Source of the DNA: Rhexocercosporidium sp. MPI-PUGE-AT-0058
Taxonomy: Eukaryota > Ascomycota > Leotiomycetes > Helotiales
Assembly: GCA_020746875.1 (NCBI GenBank)
Contig: JAGTJL010000002.1
Location: 2,232,001-2,296,000, forward strand
DNA: 64,000 bases
Reading direction: 5' to 3'
The position numbers and the translations under genes were made by a program. The number at the start of each line of letters is the position of its first letter. Positions within the stretch are counted from its first letter, which is position 1. Positions 25,701 to 37,866 of the stretch are shown here, in pieces. The notes under the pieces were generated by a model that saw only the letters and a program-made list of their open reading frames with translations, did no database searches and was not told the origin of the DNA.

Positions 25701-28700
25701 GAACCCGCAGATCAATGGAGTTCCTTTTCTGCCAAGAAAACCAAAAACAAGAAGGATAAGAAGCAAAAGGGCTCGTCAAAGACCGAGTACGACAACCCTT
25801 CTGGTTCTACAACTCCATTGGAACCTATCTCAGAGCCAAGCCCATCAATTTCAGCCATTCTATCAGATGACGTTGCAACAGAGCCGCTCCCGACAGAACA
25901 GTCTCAGACACAATCATTTGATGGGACTGTAGCAGCAGCCACGAAAGAATCCGACGACCCCCCAGAACCATCAGATGACTGGGGGTCAATCTCAACGAAG
26001 AAAACCAAAAAGGGAAAGAAAGACAAGAAGTCTGGCTTCTCAACTGTGATTGAGAAATTACCCACGCTTGTCACTGATGATATCTCCCCCCATGAGCAGG
26101 ACGGGTTAGCACAAACAGCCTCAGAAGACCTTAACGATCAAAAGGACGACTGGGGTGCTGTTCCATCCAAGAAATCGAAAAAGGCCGGTAAATCCAAGAA
26201 CTCTGGTCTTTCCACACCAATTGAAGAAGCTCTGCCTCCAATTCCGGAGCACAGCTCTCTGGACGAGGTCAAAGAATTAACATTGCCAGAAGCAACGACT
26301 CCAGAGATTCCAGAACAAGCTTCTGCAATTCCCAAGGAAATCGAGCAAGGTCCCAGTACCATTGATGATAGACCCACTGCCCCTGACCCTTTTGATGAAT
26401 GGGGCTCGGTGCCTGCTAAGAAGTCTAAGGACAAGAAGAAGAAACGAAGCTCTGGAATATCAACACCGATTGAAGAAATGTTACCACCATTCCCTGAGCA
26501 ATTAGGTTCAGAGGACTTTGGCCAATCTTCGATTCCAAAGCCGGATGCCGCTGAAAAAGACGTACAATCAGCTGACCCAGCAATCGTCCTTGAAGAGCAA
26601 GACAATGAGTTGGAAGACTTCACTACGAAGAAGTCCAAGAAAAAGAAAGCAAGCAAGCAAAAGAAGTCTGGTCTTTCTACTCCCTCAGAAGAGCCCCCAG
26701 CTTCCGAGAACGTCCTGCCTGAAGTCAGTCAACAAGTCATAGCAATGGAATCAGTCTCGGAGGCCACTGAGCCGGTCGAGCAATCCCTGGATGCAGAGGA
26801 AGCGAGCGGGGATCAAGGCGACGAATGGGCTTCTTTCTCTGCGAAGTCGTCTAAGAAAGACCGGGAAAAGCGAAAATTGGGCTTTCCAACACCTCTGGAA
26901 GCAACTCCGACTCCAAAACTCGAGGAACGAACTTCTGAGACTGACCAACCCTCGGACATTCCATCGGCAGACAAAAGCATGCAGAGCGAGCAGCCAGAGA
27001 ATGTGGATACACAAGAGGCAGCTGAGGTTCAGGGCGATGACTGGGGGACGTTCTCTATCAAGCCTTCTAAGAAGGGCAAAAAAGATAAATCCAAGCGCAG
27101 CTCGGGTTTCTCAACACCAGTTGAGCAGACTGCAATGCCTCTACCGGAACAGAATTCTCTCGATTCTGACAAGTCTTCCATCCAGTCACCAGCGTTGGAC
27201 AAGGAGGCCACCGAACCGATCGAGCAGCCCGAGCAGCCCCTACACCTGGAGACGAGAGAAGTCATTGAAGATCTGGGAGATGAGTGGGGTTCGGTTCCTG
27301 TAAAGCAATCCAAAAGTAAGGCCAAGAAAAATCGCAAGTCGGGCCTCTCAACGCCGGTCGAAGTTTCTTTACCACACGAGGAACTTGTGCCTCTCTCTTC
27401 CAAGCCCAGTCAAGAAACTGCTATTCTATCGGATACGCTAGAAAATCCTACCCCTCGCCAGACCGCAGATGCTGCCGATGAGCAAGATGAAGGGGATTTC
27501 TCGGCCCCAAATTCAAAGAAAGATAAGAAGAAATGTCGACCAGGAACCTCAACGCCAATCACAGAGTCTCTGCCGTCAATCAAACCTAACCCATCTTCCG
27601 AATCACTGCAGGGTCTCGATGCAGTACTGGACAGTGCGGGGGATCCTAGCCATGATACGACAGAAGATCTTGGTAATGACCCAGCAGCTGAGTGGGGATC
27701 GCCCCCGAAGAATTCACAGGACAAGGAGAGCGAAAATTCCAAGCTGCCGACATCTCCCGAGAACACTTTGCCGACCCTTCCACCTGTAGCTCCGTTGGAG
27801 TCAACTGTGCCGCTCGAGGCCATGTTGAATGATGCCCCAAATTCTGCCCAAGACACTACCAAATATCTTGTCGATGAGGTGCAAGCAGATGAGTGGGGAA
27901 GCGTCTCAAAGAAAAAGAAGAAGGACAAGAAATCGAGGCTCCTGACACCAGTTGAGCAGCCACCATTCTCCGTTGAGAACCAGCCTTCCTCGGATCCTGT
28001 TCAGCAAGCTGGAGTAGAAGCAGATGAGGTGGAGTTTACCAGCCAAGAGAAAAAAGCCGACACTGAAGATCAAGGAGGTGATGAATGGGGACCCTCGTCA
28101 AGGAAGAAAGGGAAGAAGGAGAAGAAAGATAAGAAACGGAAGTCTGGTATATCAACTCCAGCTGAACAGATCTTGACAAGCTTGCCAGAGCAAGAAGTGC
28201 TGGACCCAACGGACACTTCCATTGTCCCAGAACATATCCTTAAAAACTCTGACGAATCGTCGAACCAACCCTTGGAGCACGAACCTACTCCTACTGAAGA
28301 ACCGATTGACGAATGGGGCTCTTTCACAAAGAAGAAATCAAAGAAAGACAAGAAGCGCAAATCGGGTATCTCCACTCCAATTGACGACGTCCAAGCTCCT
28401 GAAGAAGGACCCATTCAATTGGAGGACACTATCAATCAGCCAAACATTGCCGACTTCGAGACAATTGACAGAGATCTTCCAGCTCATGACGAGGATGACA
28501 GAGACCGAATCCCCCAATCTCCACGGTCGAAAGATACAGACTCCCAAGATCAACAGCCTGAAGACGATGTATTCGCCTTCGTATCCAAGAAATCGAAGAA
28601 GGCGAAGAAGGAGAAGCGAAAGTCTGGTCTCTCCACACCAATTGAGGACGTGCAAACCCTGGACAAAGAGACTGGCCCATCAGATACCGCCATCCAGTCA

Positions 28701-31700
28701 GAAAAAAATTTGGTATTCCAAAACACTAATGATCCAGAGGATTCTCGCCCACAAACTCAACAGCCACTAGATGCGGACTTCGGTATTGTTTCTAAGAAGT
28801 CGAAGGATAAAAAAGGCAAAAAGGGGTCCGGAGCGAGCTCTGAGAGTGAACCTAGCACTCCAGCTCAACCAAGCCTGCCTACAGCTCTTGAAGATGAGAT
28901 ACTATCAACCCCAATTCATGTCGACCGAGTTGCTAGCCCTTCTCCCTTGGAGAACGATACAGAAGAGCGCGATGTGTTCACTAGCAATCTCTCCCGGAAG
29001 CTATCAAAAAAGGACAAGAGAAAGCGACAAGCAGCTGTTGAGATTGCGAGCGAAGGCAAGGATACAATCACTGCGCCCTTGACTTCTTGGGCAGACGAGG
29101 TTGTGGAAGCAGAAGTGGTGAGAGCTGTTCCTGTCATTCAAGAAATAGCCAAAGACGAATCTCTTTCAAATATTGCACCCACCATCGAGCCGGCTCCCAC
29201 GGACGACTTTGTACGTCCCAGCAAGAAAGGAAAGAAGGGAACGAAAAGGAATTCTGTCTCAGCAGAGTCCAAACCAGTGCCAGATTCCTTCCAACAGACT
29301 GGGAGCCGAGATCTTTCCAACGAACTTCCGTCCGCGGAGTCGAGTCACACTTCTGCTATCGTAGCAGCTGGAGCTGCCATTGCTAGCGCTGCACTGATTG
29401 GTGAAGCTGGAACATCCAAAAGCGGTCTACCCTCAGGAACCGGCACGCCCGCAAAGAAGCTTTCAAAGAAAGACAAGAGAAAGAAGAGCATTGACCGCAG
29501 AGCCCCTCGGGAAGATGACATGTTCGACGACCCAGCACTCTGGGAAGGTGCCGATCCAAAGGTACACGAGGAAGCAAAGGAGGGAGATGATGATAGTGAT
29601 GGATTCTGGTCTCCTCCCCAACAAGAGGGAGAACTAGCCACAAGCCATGAGGTGGTTCAGGAAACGCCTGTCCAGGAAGAACAACCAGCTTTCATCCCAC
29701 GAATGGAGACCACCAGACCAATATCACCAATCTCTATTTCACAGCCAGAATCACAGTCCAGAGATGTCCAAGTCCCAACACAAAAACAGGCTAGTCCTTT
29801 GCCTGAGCCTCATTCTTCTTTGAGCCATGATGTTCCAGAATTTCTCGACCTTCCTGAATCGTCTCGGCAGCTGAGTAACCCGGCTGACGAATTTGTTGCT
29901 TCCTCCTCGAAGAAAAAAGACAAGAAGAAAAAGAAGAAAGCATTGGACTCCGACACGTCACGGGATGGAGATTTGATAGAGCCAGGCAGGCTATCATCCG
30001 TTTTCGACTCGCCAACCACTGTTGAGGCACCTATTGAAAGAGGTTTCTCGTTCGACCAGCCACCAATCAGCCAAGAACACATCTTCACCCCGCCAAGAGA
30101 TTCATTTGAACAGCAACGAAACCAAAAAGATGTTCCAACTCAAGAGAATTTTCAGCAAATTCAACCCAGGCCTCAAAGCAGAACTTTCCATTCTCGTCTT
30201 TCCGACCTTCCGATTGTGCATGAGGAAAGCTCAACTCAGCTGGAATCCCAAGATCGTCATCCACATCATGCCGACGCAAATCGGGACAGTGCCTTTGTTA
30301 CTGGCTCTCCTATTCCGCCGCAGCAGGGCTTTTCGGACAATCATGAGCACGTCCGTGATAGCGGTGTACATCTACGGGACTTCTCACCCGCCGAGAGAGC
30401 CCGAGCTCCAGTCAAATCATCGGACGATGCTATCGCAAGACTCTCGTGGCCATCCGTAGATGATGATTCCGAGACTGTCGATTTAAACAGATCTCAAAGA
30501 TCAAAGGACAAAAAGAACTATGTCGAAGAGCGGCCCTCCACTGGGTCTCACGATTCCAAACGACCGAAGGGTGAAACAGCTACTGATTTCTATCGATCTC
30601 AGAGGTTGACTCCTACAAAGCATCACGATGAAGAGACTACGAGTCGAGACCTTCTTCCGTCTCAAAAGCACAAGGATGATAAGCGAACAGACCTTCACCG
30701 AACCTCTACCATCCATGGACCTCGCAAAACCGAGGGATCAAGCCTGGTTAAGCAACGGATGCAGCAATTCCAACAATTCGACTCTCCAGACCTACCTCGA
30801 ACCCCGAAGCCCAAGCTTTCCTCATATTTGTCCTCTGAAAGAATCAAGTCCGAAGGATCAAAAGATGACGGCTATTCTGAATCACCCTCGTCCCGAGCCA
30901 TTGAGAGACGCAAAAGTGAGAGGCCCAAGGGTGACTTGCATTCAGAAGTCCCAGTATCTCGGTCTTTAGAGAGGTCTAAGGAAGACAAATATCCAGAAAC
31001 TCCACCAAAATCCGAACGACCCAAGGAAGCCAAGTACCCTGAGCTCACCTCTTCCCCAAGACCAAAAGCTGAGCGGCCCAAGGGGATCAGTGAAATCGAT
31101 GCTGGTGCAGTCATCGCAGGCGCATCTCTGGGGTTTGCCGCAGCACGAAAACTCAGTCAAGAACAACGCCCTGCCAGCGCACAAAGCCAACGATCAACAT
31201 CCAACTCCAATATCAATCGACTTCGAACGCCGGATATAAAGCGGCCTGATAGTGTCACCAGCAACAGATCCGGAACTCCACCACTCAGAAGGAGCGATCT
31301 CAAAAGTGGAGACCTGAGGTCTCTCAGCCAACGGAGTAAGCCGGACCTCGCTAAAGAAGTTGAGCTTGCAACCTTCGCAACTCCACCTTCAGCGGTCAAC
31401 ACAGCAAACCCAACCGCAAACGAGGGCCGGGTCCGGGCCAAAGAGATGGCAGATGTCTATGTAAGTTAGATCACGATGATTCCCTGGAATGATGCTAATA
31501 TGCCAATAACAGGATGGCTTTGGTGAAGGCCGCATGGGCTCACCACGATCTCCAACTCGACCCCACTCCATGCGCCGACGACAAAGCATGCAGGTTCTCG
31601 ATCTCGAACAAAAACTCGAACAGTTAGCTGCCGAAAACCGTATGCTAGCCGAAGCCAAAGCCCAAGCTGATCGCGCATTACAATCGAGTCCAAATGCCTC

Positions 31701-32997
31701 CTCAGCGCTAGTTGAGAAGGATACCGAAATCGATAGCCTCAAACGAACTCTCGAATGGCTACAAAATGAGGTTACAAGACTTTCCGAAGTCAATGAAGGG
31801 TTGACAAGTGCGAATGTTGCAATTGCGCGACAGCATGGAGACCAATATGGCGTCCTTGAATCACAACACACACAGACTGCCCGCGAACTCCAAGAAGTGC
31901 GCGATGCACACGAAAACTTGTCAGCCGGTATGGAGGGCATTGTGAGGAACGAGGTACAGAACGCGGTGATGGATAAAGACCGCGAGATAGCTCAGCTGCG
32001 TGCTGAGTTGGATGCAGCCAAAGAACAAATTCGGGAAATGCAAAGACAAATCCTTGCATCCAAAGCTAGCGATGTTGAGTTCCTGACTATCAGAGACGAG
32101 GACTACTTCGACAATGCCTGCCAACAGTTGTGCCAGCATGTTCAACAGTGGGTTCTCCGGTTTTCGAAGTTCTCGGACATGCGAGCTTGTAGACTTACGA
32201 GCGAGATCAACAACGACAAAACAATCGATCGACTCGATAATGCAATCCTGGACGGCTCGGACGTTGACAACTACCTTGCAGATAGAGTTAAACGTCGTGA
32301 TGTCTTCATGTCGATGACAATGACAATGGTGTGGGAATTCATATTCACCAGATACCTGTTCGGTATGGACAGAGAACAAAGGCAGAAGCTTAAATCGCTG
32401 GAGAAGACGCTTTCCGAAGTTGGACCTGCATCGGCAGTTCATCAATGGCGTGCGACTACACTTACTTTGTTGGCCAAACGTGCAGCCTTCCACTCACAGC
32501 GTGAACAGGACACTCAGGCCGTTGTCCATGCAGTTCTCGAAACCTTGTCTGAGATCCTCCCACCACCGAGTCACCTCGAGACACAAATTGAAGAGCAGTT
32601 GGCTAGAGTCATTAAGGCTGCAGTGGATCTTTCCATTGAGATGAGATGTCAGCGTGCAGAGTATATGATGCTCCCACCTCTGCAACCAGAGTACGACGCC
32701 AATGGAGACCTGGCGAGCAAAGTATCTTTCAATGCGGCGTTGATGAATGAACGTAGTGGGGACACCGTATCCAATGAAGAGCTAGAAGGTCAAAAGGCGG
32801 TTGTGAGGATCGTTCTGTTCCCGTTGGTCGTCAAGAAGGGCGACGACAGTGGAGAAGGCGATGAAGAAATCGTGGTGTGCCCTGCCCAGGTCTTGGTAGC
32901 AAAACCCAAGAAATCGGTGAGGGTGTTGGCACCAGAAGGAAACAATTCGAGGATTTCGATGCAGAGTTCAATGCCTGCAGGCGACAGTGTGGTTTAG
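13776..32997 (+). CDS. Giant Lys/Ser/Glu-repeat scaffold, 'involucrin repeat protein', leashin (Lah)-like
   Basis: Exons are 13776-17686, 17793-31460 and 31513-32997; both introns (106 and 52 nt) are GT-AG and keep frame. Exon 2 changes frame once at seven C (19609-19615); with one extra base the total is 6,354 aa. Layout: a basic Ser/Arg-rich N-terminus; a charged helix (nt 15121-15437); a conserved-looking patch SKGVTWGENETKHYEVESP (about nt 16530-16575); and tandem short repeats such as the KKEQKKRDKAAKRQS pair. About 9 kb of Lys-run repeats follow (nt 20150-28900). The C-terminal 494 aa hold a coiled coil (VLDLEQKLEQLAAENRML) and a helical domain with FIFTRYLFGMDREQRQKL. Relatives in Pezizomycotina carry the automatic name 'involucrin repeat protein'. 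Size, repeat style and conserved ends resemble leashin/Lah, which tethers Woronin bodies to cortex and septal pore. The gene call is firm; the Lah assignment is from memory of the family (about 0.6). Confidence 0.85.
15121..15437 (+). repeat. Charged Arg/Glu/Asp/Lys segment (candidate single alpha-helix) in the giant protein
   Basis: About 105 residues are almost only D, E, R and K, with acidic and basic residues alternating at three- to four-residue spacing (for example EEIEALERDRIRRREAEKRE). No proline interrupts the core apart from one SSPTRED break. This pattern fits an ER/K single alpha-helix, a rigid spacer about 15 nm long if continuous. Confidence 0.6.
19609..19615 (+). other. Frame break at a run of seven C inside the giant gene
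   Basis: Upstream reading in frame 1 gives ETPKHAPP and then runs to a stop at 19690-19692. The neighbouring frame is open both here and for the next 11.8 kb, giving DYVSQIAESPSP. Adding one base to the C run joins the two without loss. An intron with a good donor and acceptor is not visible. Confidence 0.75.
20150..22370 (+). repeat. Class I Lys-run repeats (K-run followed by Trp-acidic motif)
   Basis: At least nine units have the form acidic spacer, D(D/E)F..KSKKDKKKKK, then a short Ser/Ala stretch and W(E/D)xE, as in IASWEDDE, IVWEEPE, SSWGLEEE, SAWDAEDE, IAWEPES, MSWADEVED, SSWEQGEE and NWDELE. The unit length is irregular, about 60-120 residues. Confidence 0.8.
22850..23700 (+). repeat. 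Four amphipathic Y..QL..ARQL repeats
   Basis: Four copies of a 25-residue motif precede Lys runs: GYDSTQLSLARQLQEEF, YREDQLEFARQLKADF, GYQENQLSLARQMQADF and GYNAEQLEIARQLKEEF. Spacing is about 240 nt. The hydrophobic positions fall on one helix face, suggesting a docking helix repeated four times. Confidence 0.8.
22920..25290 (+). repeat. Class II Lys-run repeats (K-run ending in KRxS)
   Basis: About twelve Lys runs end in a basic-x-Ser motif: KRQS, RRSTS, KRES, KRGS (repeated), KRDS, KRNS and KRKDS. Two adjacent copies are nearly identical (KRGSLLRNESFN near 24450 and 24640), pointing to recent tandem duplication. The motif resembles AGC-kinase sites, which is inference. Confidence 0.75.
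25250..28900 (+). repeat. Class III repeats (DEWG, K-run, SGxSTPxE)
   Basis: About 16 units of roughly 65-85 residues: D(E/D)WGS(V/F), two to six residues, KKSKKDKKKK, then SG(L/I/F)STP(I/V/A)E and an acidic, Pro-rich spacer. Examples are GLSTPIEEALPP, GISTPIEEMLPP, GFSTPVEQ, GISTPAEQ and GLSTPIEDV. The STP core is a possible proline-directed kinase site. Confidence 0.85.
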
Positions 32998-34948
32998 ATG
33001 GCTGCTTTCCTTTCGGCGTGGTTGATGAAATGCATAATACCGATGGCGTTTTTGAGTTGGAAAAGGGATGATGATTTGTATGATTTGTTGTATTTTTGTA
33101 GATTTCTCTTTCCTTAAAAGTAATGGATTACATGGTTTTCGAAGTGTAGTTCAGCTGCGTACGTGAAGGGTGCAGCAATGTGAGGGACATGCTCAGCACA
33201 TCTTTTACAGGACCTTGAACGCAGGGCCGACATGACATGGATATGAGAAATCACAGCCTCGCAGCCGATTCCGGAGCAAGGCCGGTGAGCTTCACCCCCA
33301 CCACTGTCCAAAGGGCAAAAACCGAGATTCCAAATATATATGATCCTCTCGAAGGTGTTGAATTCCGCATGGTGATTCATCTTATGTCTTCATGCCCGCA
33401 AAACTTTAAGACGCAAGGCTATCCTTTCCAGATCACATGTTTATGGATGAGCCCTCACTCTCGTCCAATCCATCCTTCCTCCATTTCGCAGTTTGCAGGC
33501 TTCCGTTGATCTCTCCTTGTTCTAATCGCCTTTCCAGAATCCCGGAAATATGGTTCTCATGTACCGACGAGGTGGGGCTTCCAGGATCCTCGGGACATGC
33601 CCCTGCTCCGCTACCTTTACCCCCCCGCCCAGCAAGCTTGTCAATGGTGGCTTGTCACCTAGTCACTCCAGACAAAGTGCACAATTGCAGTCAAACCATT
33701 TTGTAATGCCCTCGGAAGCACCCTCGAGCCGATTGGCTCCCTGGACGACAGATAAGGCTAACCAGGCGCGTTGCCGCTTTGGGATTTCTTTATCTTTGAC
33801 CTCTGAGAGGTGTTGGAGAGCAATTTGGAAGTGCCAAATCAAACGTCATGCCCAAGACGCTTTATTTTTCACCGGAGCTGAATCAGGCGATGGGCATTCG
33901 GCTGAAGTGTGAGACGGAAGAGGGGCAGACGGCGTGAAAATGCACTTTCAGGATGTGGTGTTGTTCTGTGGGTGCTGGTTGATGCGAGGTGAGGAGAGCG
34001 AGAAGCAAATGAAAGCGAAAACTCTGCCTGGGAGGATGATAAGATATGTGAGTTGCGAAGGTGCAAAAATGCAGACATGCAGGTGGTGTTTACGAGCTGA
34101 ACGGTTTTATTTGTTTGGTACCTGAAAAGTAGTTTCCTGATGCAGATGTACCCATAAAGATATGGCGAGGGGAACGGAAAGAGACTTTGACAGATGGGGG
34201 ATGGCTTGCGGTCGTTCGTTGGAATTTGACGATCAAGATAGGGGCAATCCAGATCATCTTCTCATTTTTGTTTTACGCCTGACCAAGGTTGGTTTCTTGT
34301 CGGAATGAAAAATCGAGCCTCGTGTCAAAGAAGGAATTTCGTCATAAGCTTGACACTACCACTGATGAATCACCTCTGCCAGCAAATAGCACAGCCGTAG
34401 TGCGATCCGATACGGCGATTCTTACACTTTGATATTATCTCTGTAGACCTTGATATCAGACTTTGCAATCGCTACACTTTTACAGGCTTCTGCGCGGTAA
34501 TTTGGTGCCTGGGGAATCAAAACAAATATGTCTGATGCTGGACGAGATCGTGCCGCCTGAAACACACATTGCACTGCAGTGACTGGATGCCGTTGTCTAC
34601 CCCACAGAGTTTCTCATTATGTCGTGGCCAAAATACAGGCTGGCGGGGGGTAAGAGTGCGCAGAGATGAGGATTATTAAGATGCACCTTTAAACATGATC
34701 CTATATGCCACAAGGAATTGCCGTTGAGGCCACTGTACTGAACGGGAAATGGCTTGCATGAGGTTGACCCTGGCCCTCTGAAGAAAGAACCCTTTTTGCT
34801 CCGAACCTTCTCTGGGAATGCTCCCTGCTGAAGATGCTTTCCTACGTTTTGCTGCGGCGACTTCGCAGTTCCAAGATTGTTGGGCACTGACGAGTGAAGA
34901 GGAAATTGAATGTCACAGGGAGTAGTAGCTTCTCACAATCCGGCCAAT

Positions 34949-34955
34949 AGATAAG
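34949..34955 (+). promoter_or_regulatory. GATAAG site, candidate AREA/NIT2 binding
   Basis: AGATAAG matches the HGATAR consensus of nitrogen GATA factors. It lies about 1.1 kb upstream of the ammonium permease ATG. Confidence 0.4.
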
Positions 34956-35422
34956 ACGACTGAGCCTCGATACGAGTTGGATAGAAAGATATCTTACTCA
35001 AGCCCGGTGTCACCGCTTTGAAATCGGAGCACTCCAGGGCGAGCGGAGCAGCCGTGACAAGTCATAAATAAAATAAATGCCAACCCACGGGGGCGGGATG
35101 GAACATGGGCTTTCTACAATTTACCCGTCTGTCGAAGAAGTGCACAAAACACACGGCGCTGGGGTGTCCTAGACGAGGGACTCAGGGCCGACGAATGAGG
35201 CTGTTGACAAGATCTGGTCCACAGATACCATAACGCACTGCACTGCACTGGATTGGACTGGACTGGCTGTGCCTTGCCCATATCCGCGCGCAGATCTGGT
35301 GGGGGCCAAGTCTAACCTAGATCTCCAGCAAGATGGATAGATAGATAGGCCTAGGTACTGTAGGATGCTAGCCAATGCGGTGCTTGCTCTGTCATACCAT
35401 GTCATTCCACACCACATCAGCC

Positions 35423-35428
35423 CTTATC
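35423..35428 (-). promoter_or_regulatory. GATAAG site on minus strand, candidate AREA/NIT2 binding
   Basis: CTTATC (GATAAG on the other strand) lies about 650 nt upstream of the permease ATG. It is the nearer of the two full-consensus sites. Confidence 0.4.
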
Positions 35429-36074
35429 GGCAAGCAGAATTCGAACAGAGTCAGGTCGGGTCAGGCAAGACCAGACCAGACGGCGCGGGATATCAGAGTC
35501 GAGACGATGAAGAGCAGGGCATCGGGGACATGGCGCCTGCATCGCCTACAGAGAGTAGCATCCACATCCATGTCCATGTCCATGTCGCGTCCATGCTTTT
35601 TTGCCCTCCTCACCTCGTCTCCATCAAGCTCTTGTCTTGTCTGGTGTTAAAGTGGATGCGTGGGAGGTCAATCGCTGCTTGCTGGGCGGGAGTACTAAAG
35701 GACCAAGATCCCCCCCGACTTCTCCCACGACTTCTTGTTTGTGAAGAAATAGAGTAGTTCGGTCTAACTACTAGTCGTCCTCAACCGCCGCCCACTTCGC
35801 CGACGCCAGAGAATAGATAGGTTGACAGAAACGCCTCTATCTCGCCCGGATACTTGGCACCCCTACTTATATCTACGTTTGCGCCCTCACCCTCCGACAT
35901 ACCTTTGAGCCGAGTCAATACAATTTACCGCCCTTTAGGTCAATTGCCAGTGATACCATTTGTGTCACTGAACAAAGATCTGCAGGCCGCTTTTGTGGGA
36001 ATCGTTCTACCTAGACACACGAGCCGATCTCGGCATCTTTTTCGACTTTTGCTGGAGCTGTAATTTTTCTCACG

Positions 36075-37866
36075 ATGTCCGGATTTGCTCCCAATTATGC
36101 GTGGACTGGTCCACCCACGCAGTACAATGGTACTGGCTTCGACGGCGGTGATTCTGGTAAGAAACCCCAGCGAAACCAAGTTCCACAGCCTCAGGACGGC
36201 CGCATACAGACAACTTTCTGGACAATGCTAACTTCCGGTTGAACAGCCACCGAAAACTTGAACCAATGGTTCTCCTCCGGTGACCAGGCTTACATTCTCA
36301 TTTGCTCTGCTATGGTTCTGGTCATGGTACCGGGCCTAGGCTTCTTATATTCGGGTCTTGCGAGACGCAAGTCTGCCCTGTCCATGATCTGGGCCTGTAT
36401 GGCTTCTTTCTCAATCATTACCTTCCAATGGTACTTCTGGGGGTACTCTCTCGCATTCAGCGCATCTGCAACCAACGGCTTTATCGGTAATCTGGGACAT
36501 TTCGGTCTAATGCACACACTTGGGACACCATCTCCAGGATCACCCCTCATTCCTGAACTTTTATACTCGTTCTACCAGGTAAGCTTTCACCAGCAGTTCA
36601 AAATTTCTTTCAATGAGATCTAACCCTTCTCACAGCTTCAATTCTGCGGTGTCACGGCAGCTATTGTCATGGGTGCCGTTGCAGAGCGCGGTCGTCTCAT
36701 TCCCGCCTTGGTGTTCATCTTCGCTTGGGCTACGGTCGTATACTGCCCAGTCGCATGCTGGGTCTGGAATATCAATGGATGGGCATTTAAATATGGTGTT
36801 CTCGATTACGCGGGAGGCGGACCTGTCGAGATCGTTTCCGGTATGTCTGCTTTGGCATACTCCATGGTTCTCGGGAGACGTCAAGAGAAGATGATGTTGA
36901 ACTTCCGCCCTCACAACGTCTCTTTGATCACCCTCGGTACGATTCTCCTGTGGTTCGGATGGTTGGGATTCAACGGTGGATCTGCTTTCGGAGCAAATTT
37001 GCGTGCTGTCATGGCATGCTGGAACTCTTGCTTGACTGCCATGTTCGGTTCCATCACATGGTGTCTTCTGGATTACCGCCTTGCGAGGAAATGGTCCATG
37101 GTTGGCTGGTGTTCCGGATGTATTTCAGGTCTCGTAGCTGCTACTCCAGCTTCCGGTTTCATCACCCCATGGGCTTCAATCATTCTGGGTATTGCTGCTG
37201 GTATCATTTGCAATTTTGCAACAAAGAGTAAGCTTAGTTCTTGCTCCAGCCTCGTGTTCTCAGTGCTAACAATTTCTAGTCAAGTTCTGGATCCGCATTG
37301 ATGACAGTATGGACGTGTTCGCTGAGCACGGTGTCGCTGGCATGGTCGGACTCATCTTCAACGCACTATTCGGCGCAGATTACATCATCGGCCTCGATGG
37401 TGTCAACAACGGCATCAGTGGTGGATGGCTCAACCACAACTACAAGCAACTGTACATCCAAGTTGCTTACGTCGTGGCATGCACTGCTTACGCCTTTGTT
37501 GTCTCTGCCATCCTCGCATATGGCATCAACTCCATCCCTGGCCTACATCTCCGTGCTTCAGAAGAGGCTGAGCTGCTCGGTATGGATGACGACCAACTTG
37601 GCGAGTTCGCATACGACTACGTTGAGGTCCGCAGAGATTACCTTGCTTGGACCCCAGCAACAGACGAGCCCGAGAAGACTGAGAGCAACATCAACCCCAG
37701 CGATCGTCACGGCATCCCAGCACACAGCGAGATGATCAATGGCCAATCTCCAGAGGAAGGTTCAAGCGGGCATGAACACACCGGAGTGATTGGCGATCGA
37801 CACGGCATTGCCGCTGAAGATGCTATCAAGGAGAAGCGCGACCTTGCCCCACCTAATGGGCAATAA
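36075..37866 (+). CDS. Ammonium permease, Mep/Amt family (Mep2-like)
   Basis: Exons 36075-36156, 36247-36578, 36636-37227 and 37280-37866 join in frame to 531 codons (530 aa), the usual family length. The extracellular N-terminus is followed by eleven hydrophobic segments. Signature stretches are GLGFLYSGLARRKSALS and LGTILLWFGWLGFNGGSA. Both pore histidines of the family are kept, one in FRPHNV and one in VFAEHGVAG; Mep1/3-type proteins replace the first by Glu, so this is Mep2-like. The C-terminal cytoplasmic region keeps LLGMDDDQLGEFAYDY, the tail that gates neighbouring subunits in Amt trimers, and then becomes hydrophilic. The role is plasma-membrane ammonium uptake, possibly also ammonium sensing as for yeast Mep2. 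GATA sites upstream suggest nitrogen-catabolite control. Confidence 0.95.

Larger units (their letters stand above)
32998..36074. other. Intergenic: 3' side of giant gene and long promoter of the ammonium permease
   Basis: No gene is supported in 3.1 kb. Several GATA-type sites are present: AGATAAG at 33750-33756 and 34949-34955, CTTATC at 35423-35428, and a GATAG array at about 35333-35349. A TCCATG repeat lies near 35565-35600. AREA/NIT2-type GATA factors control ammonium permeases in fungi. Confidence 0.55.
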
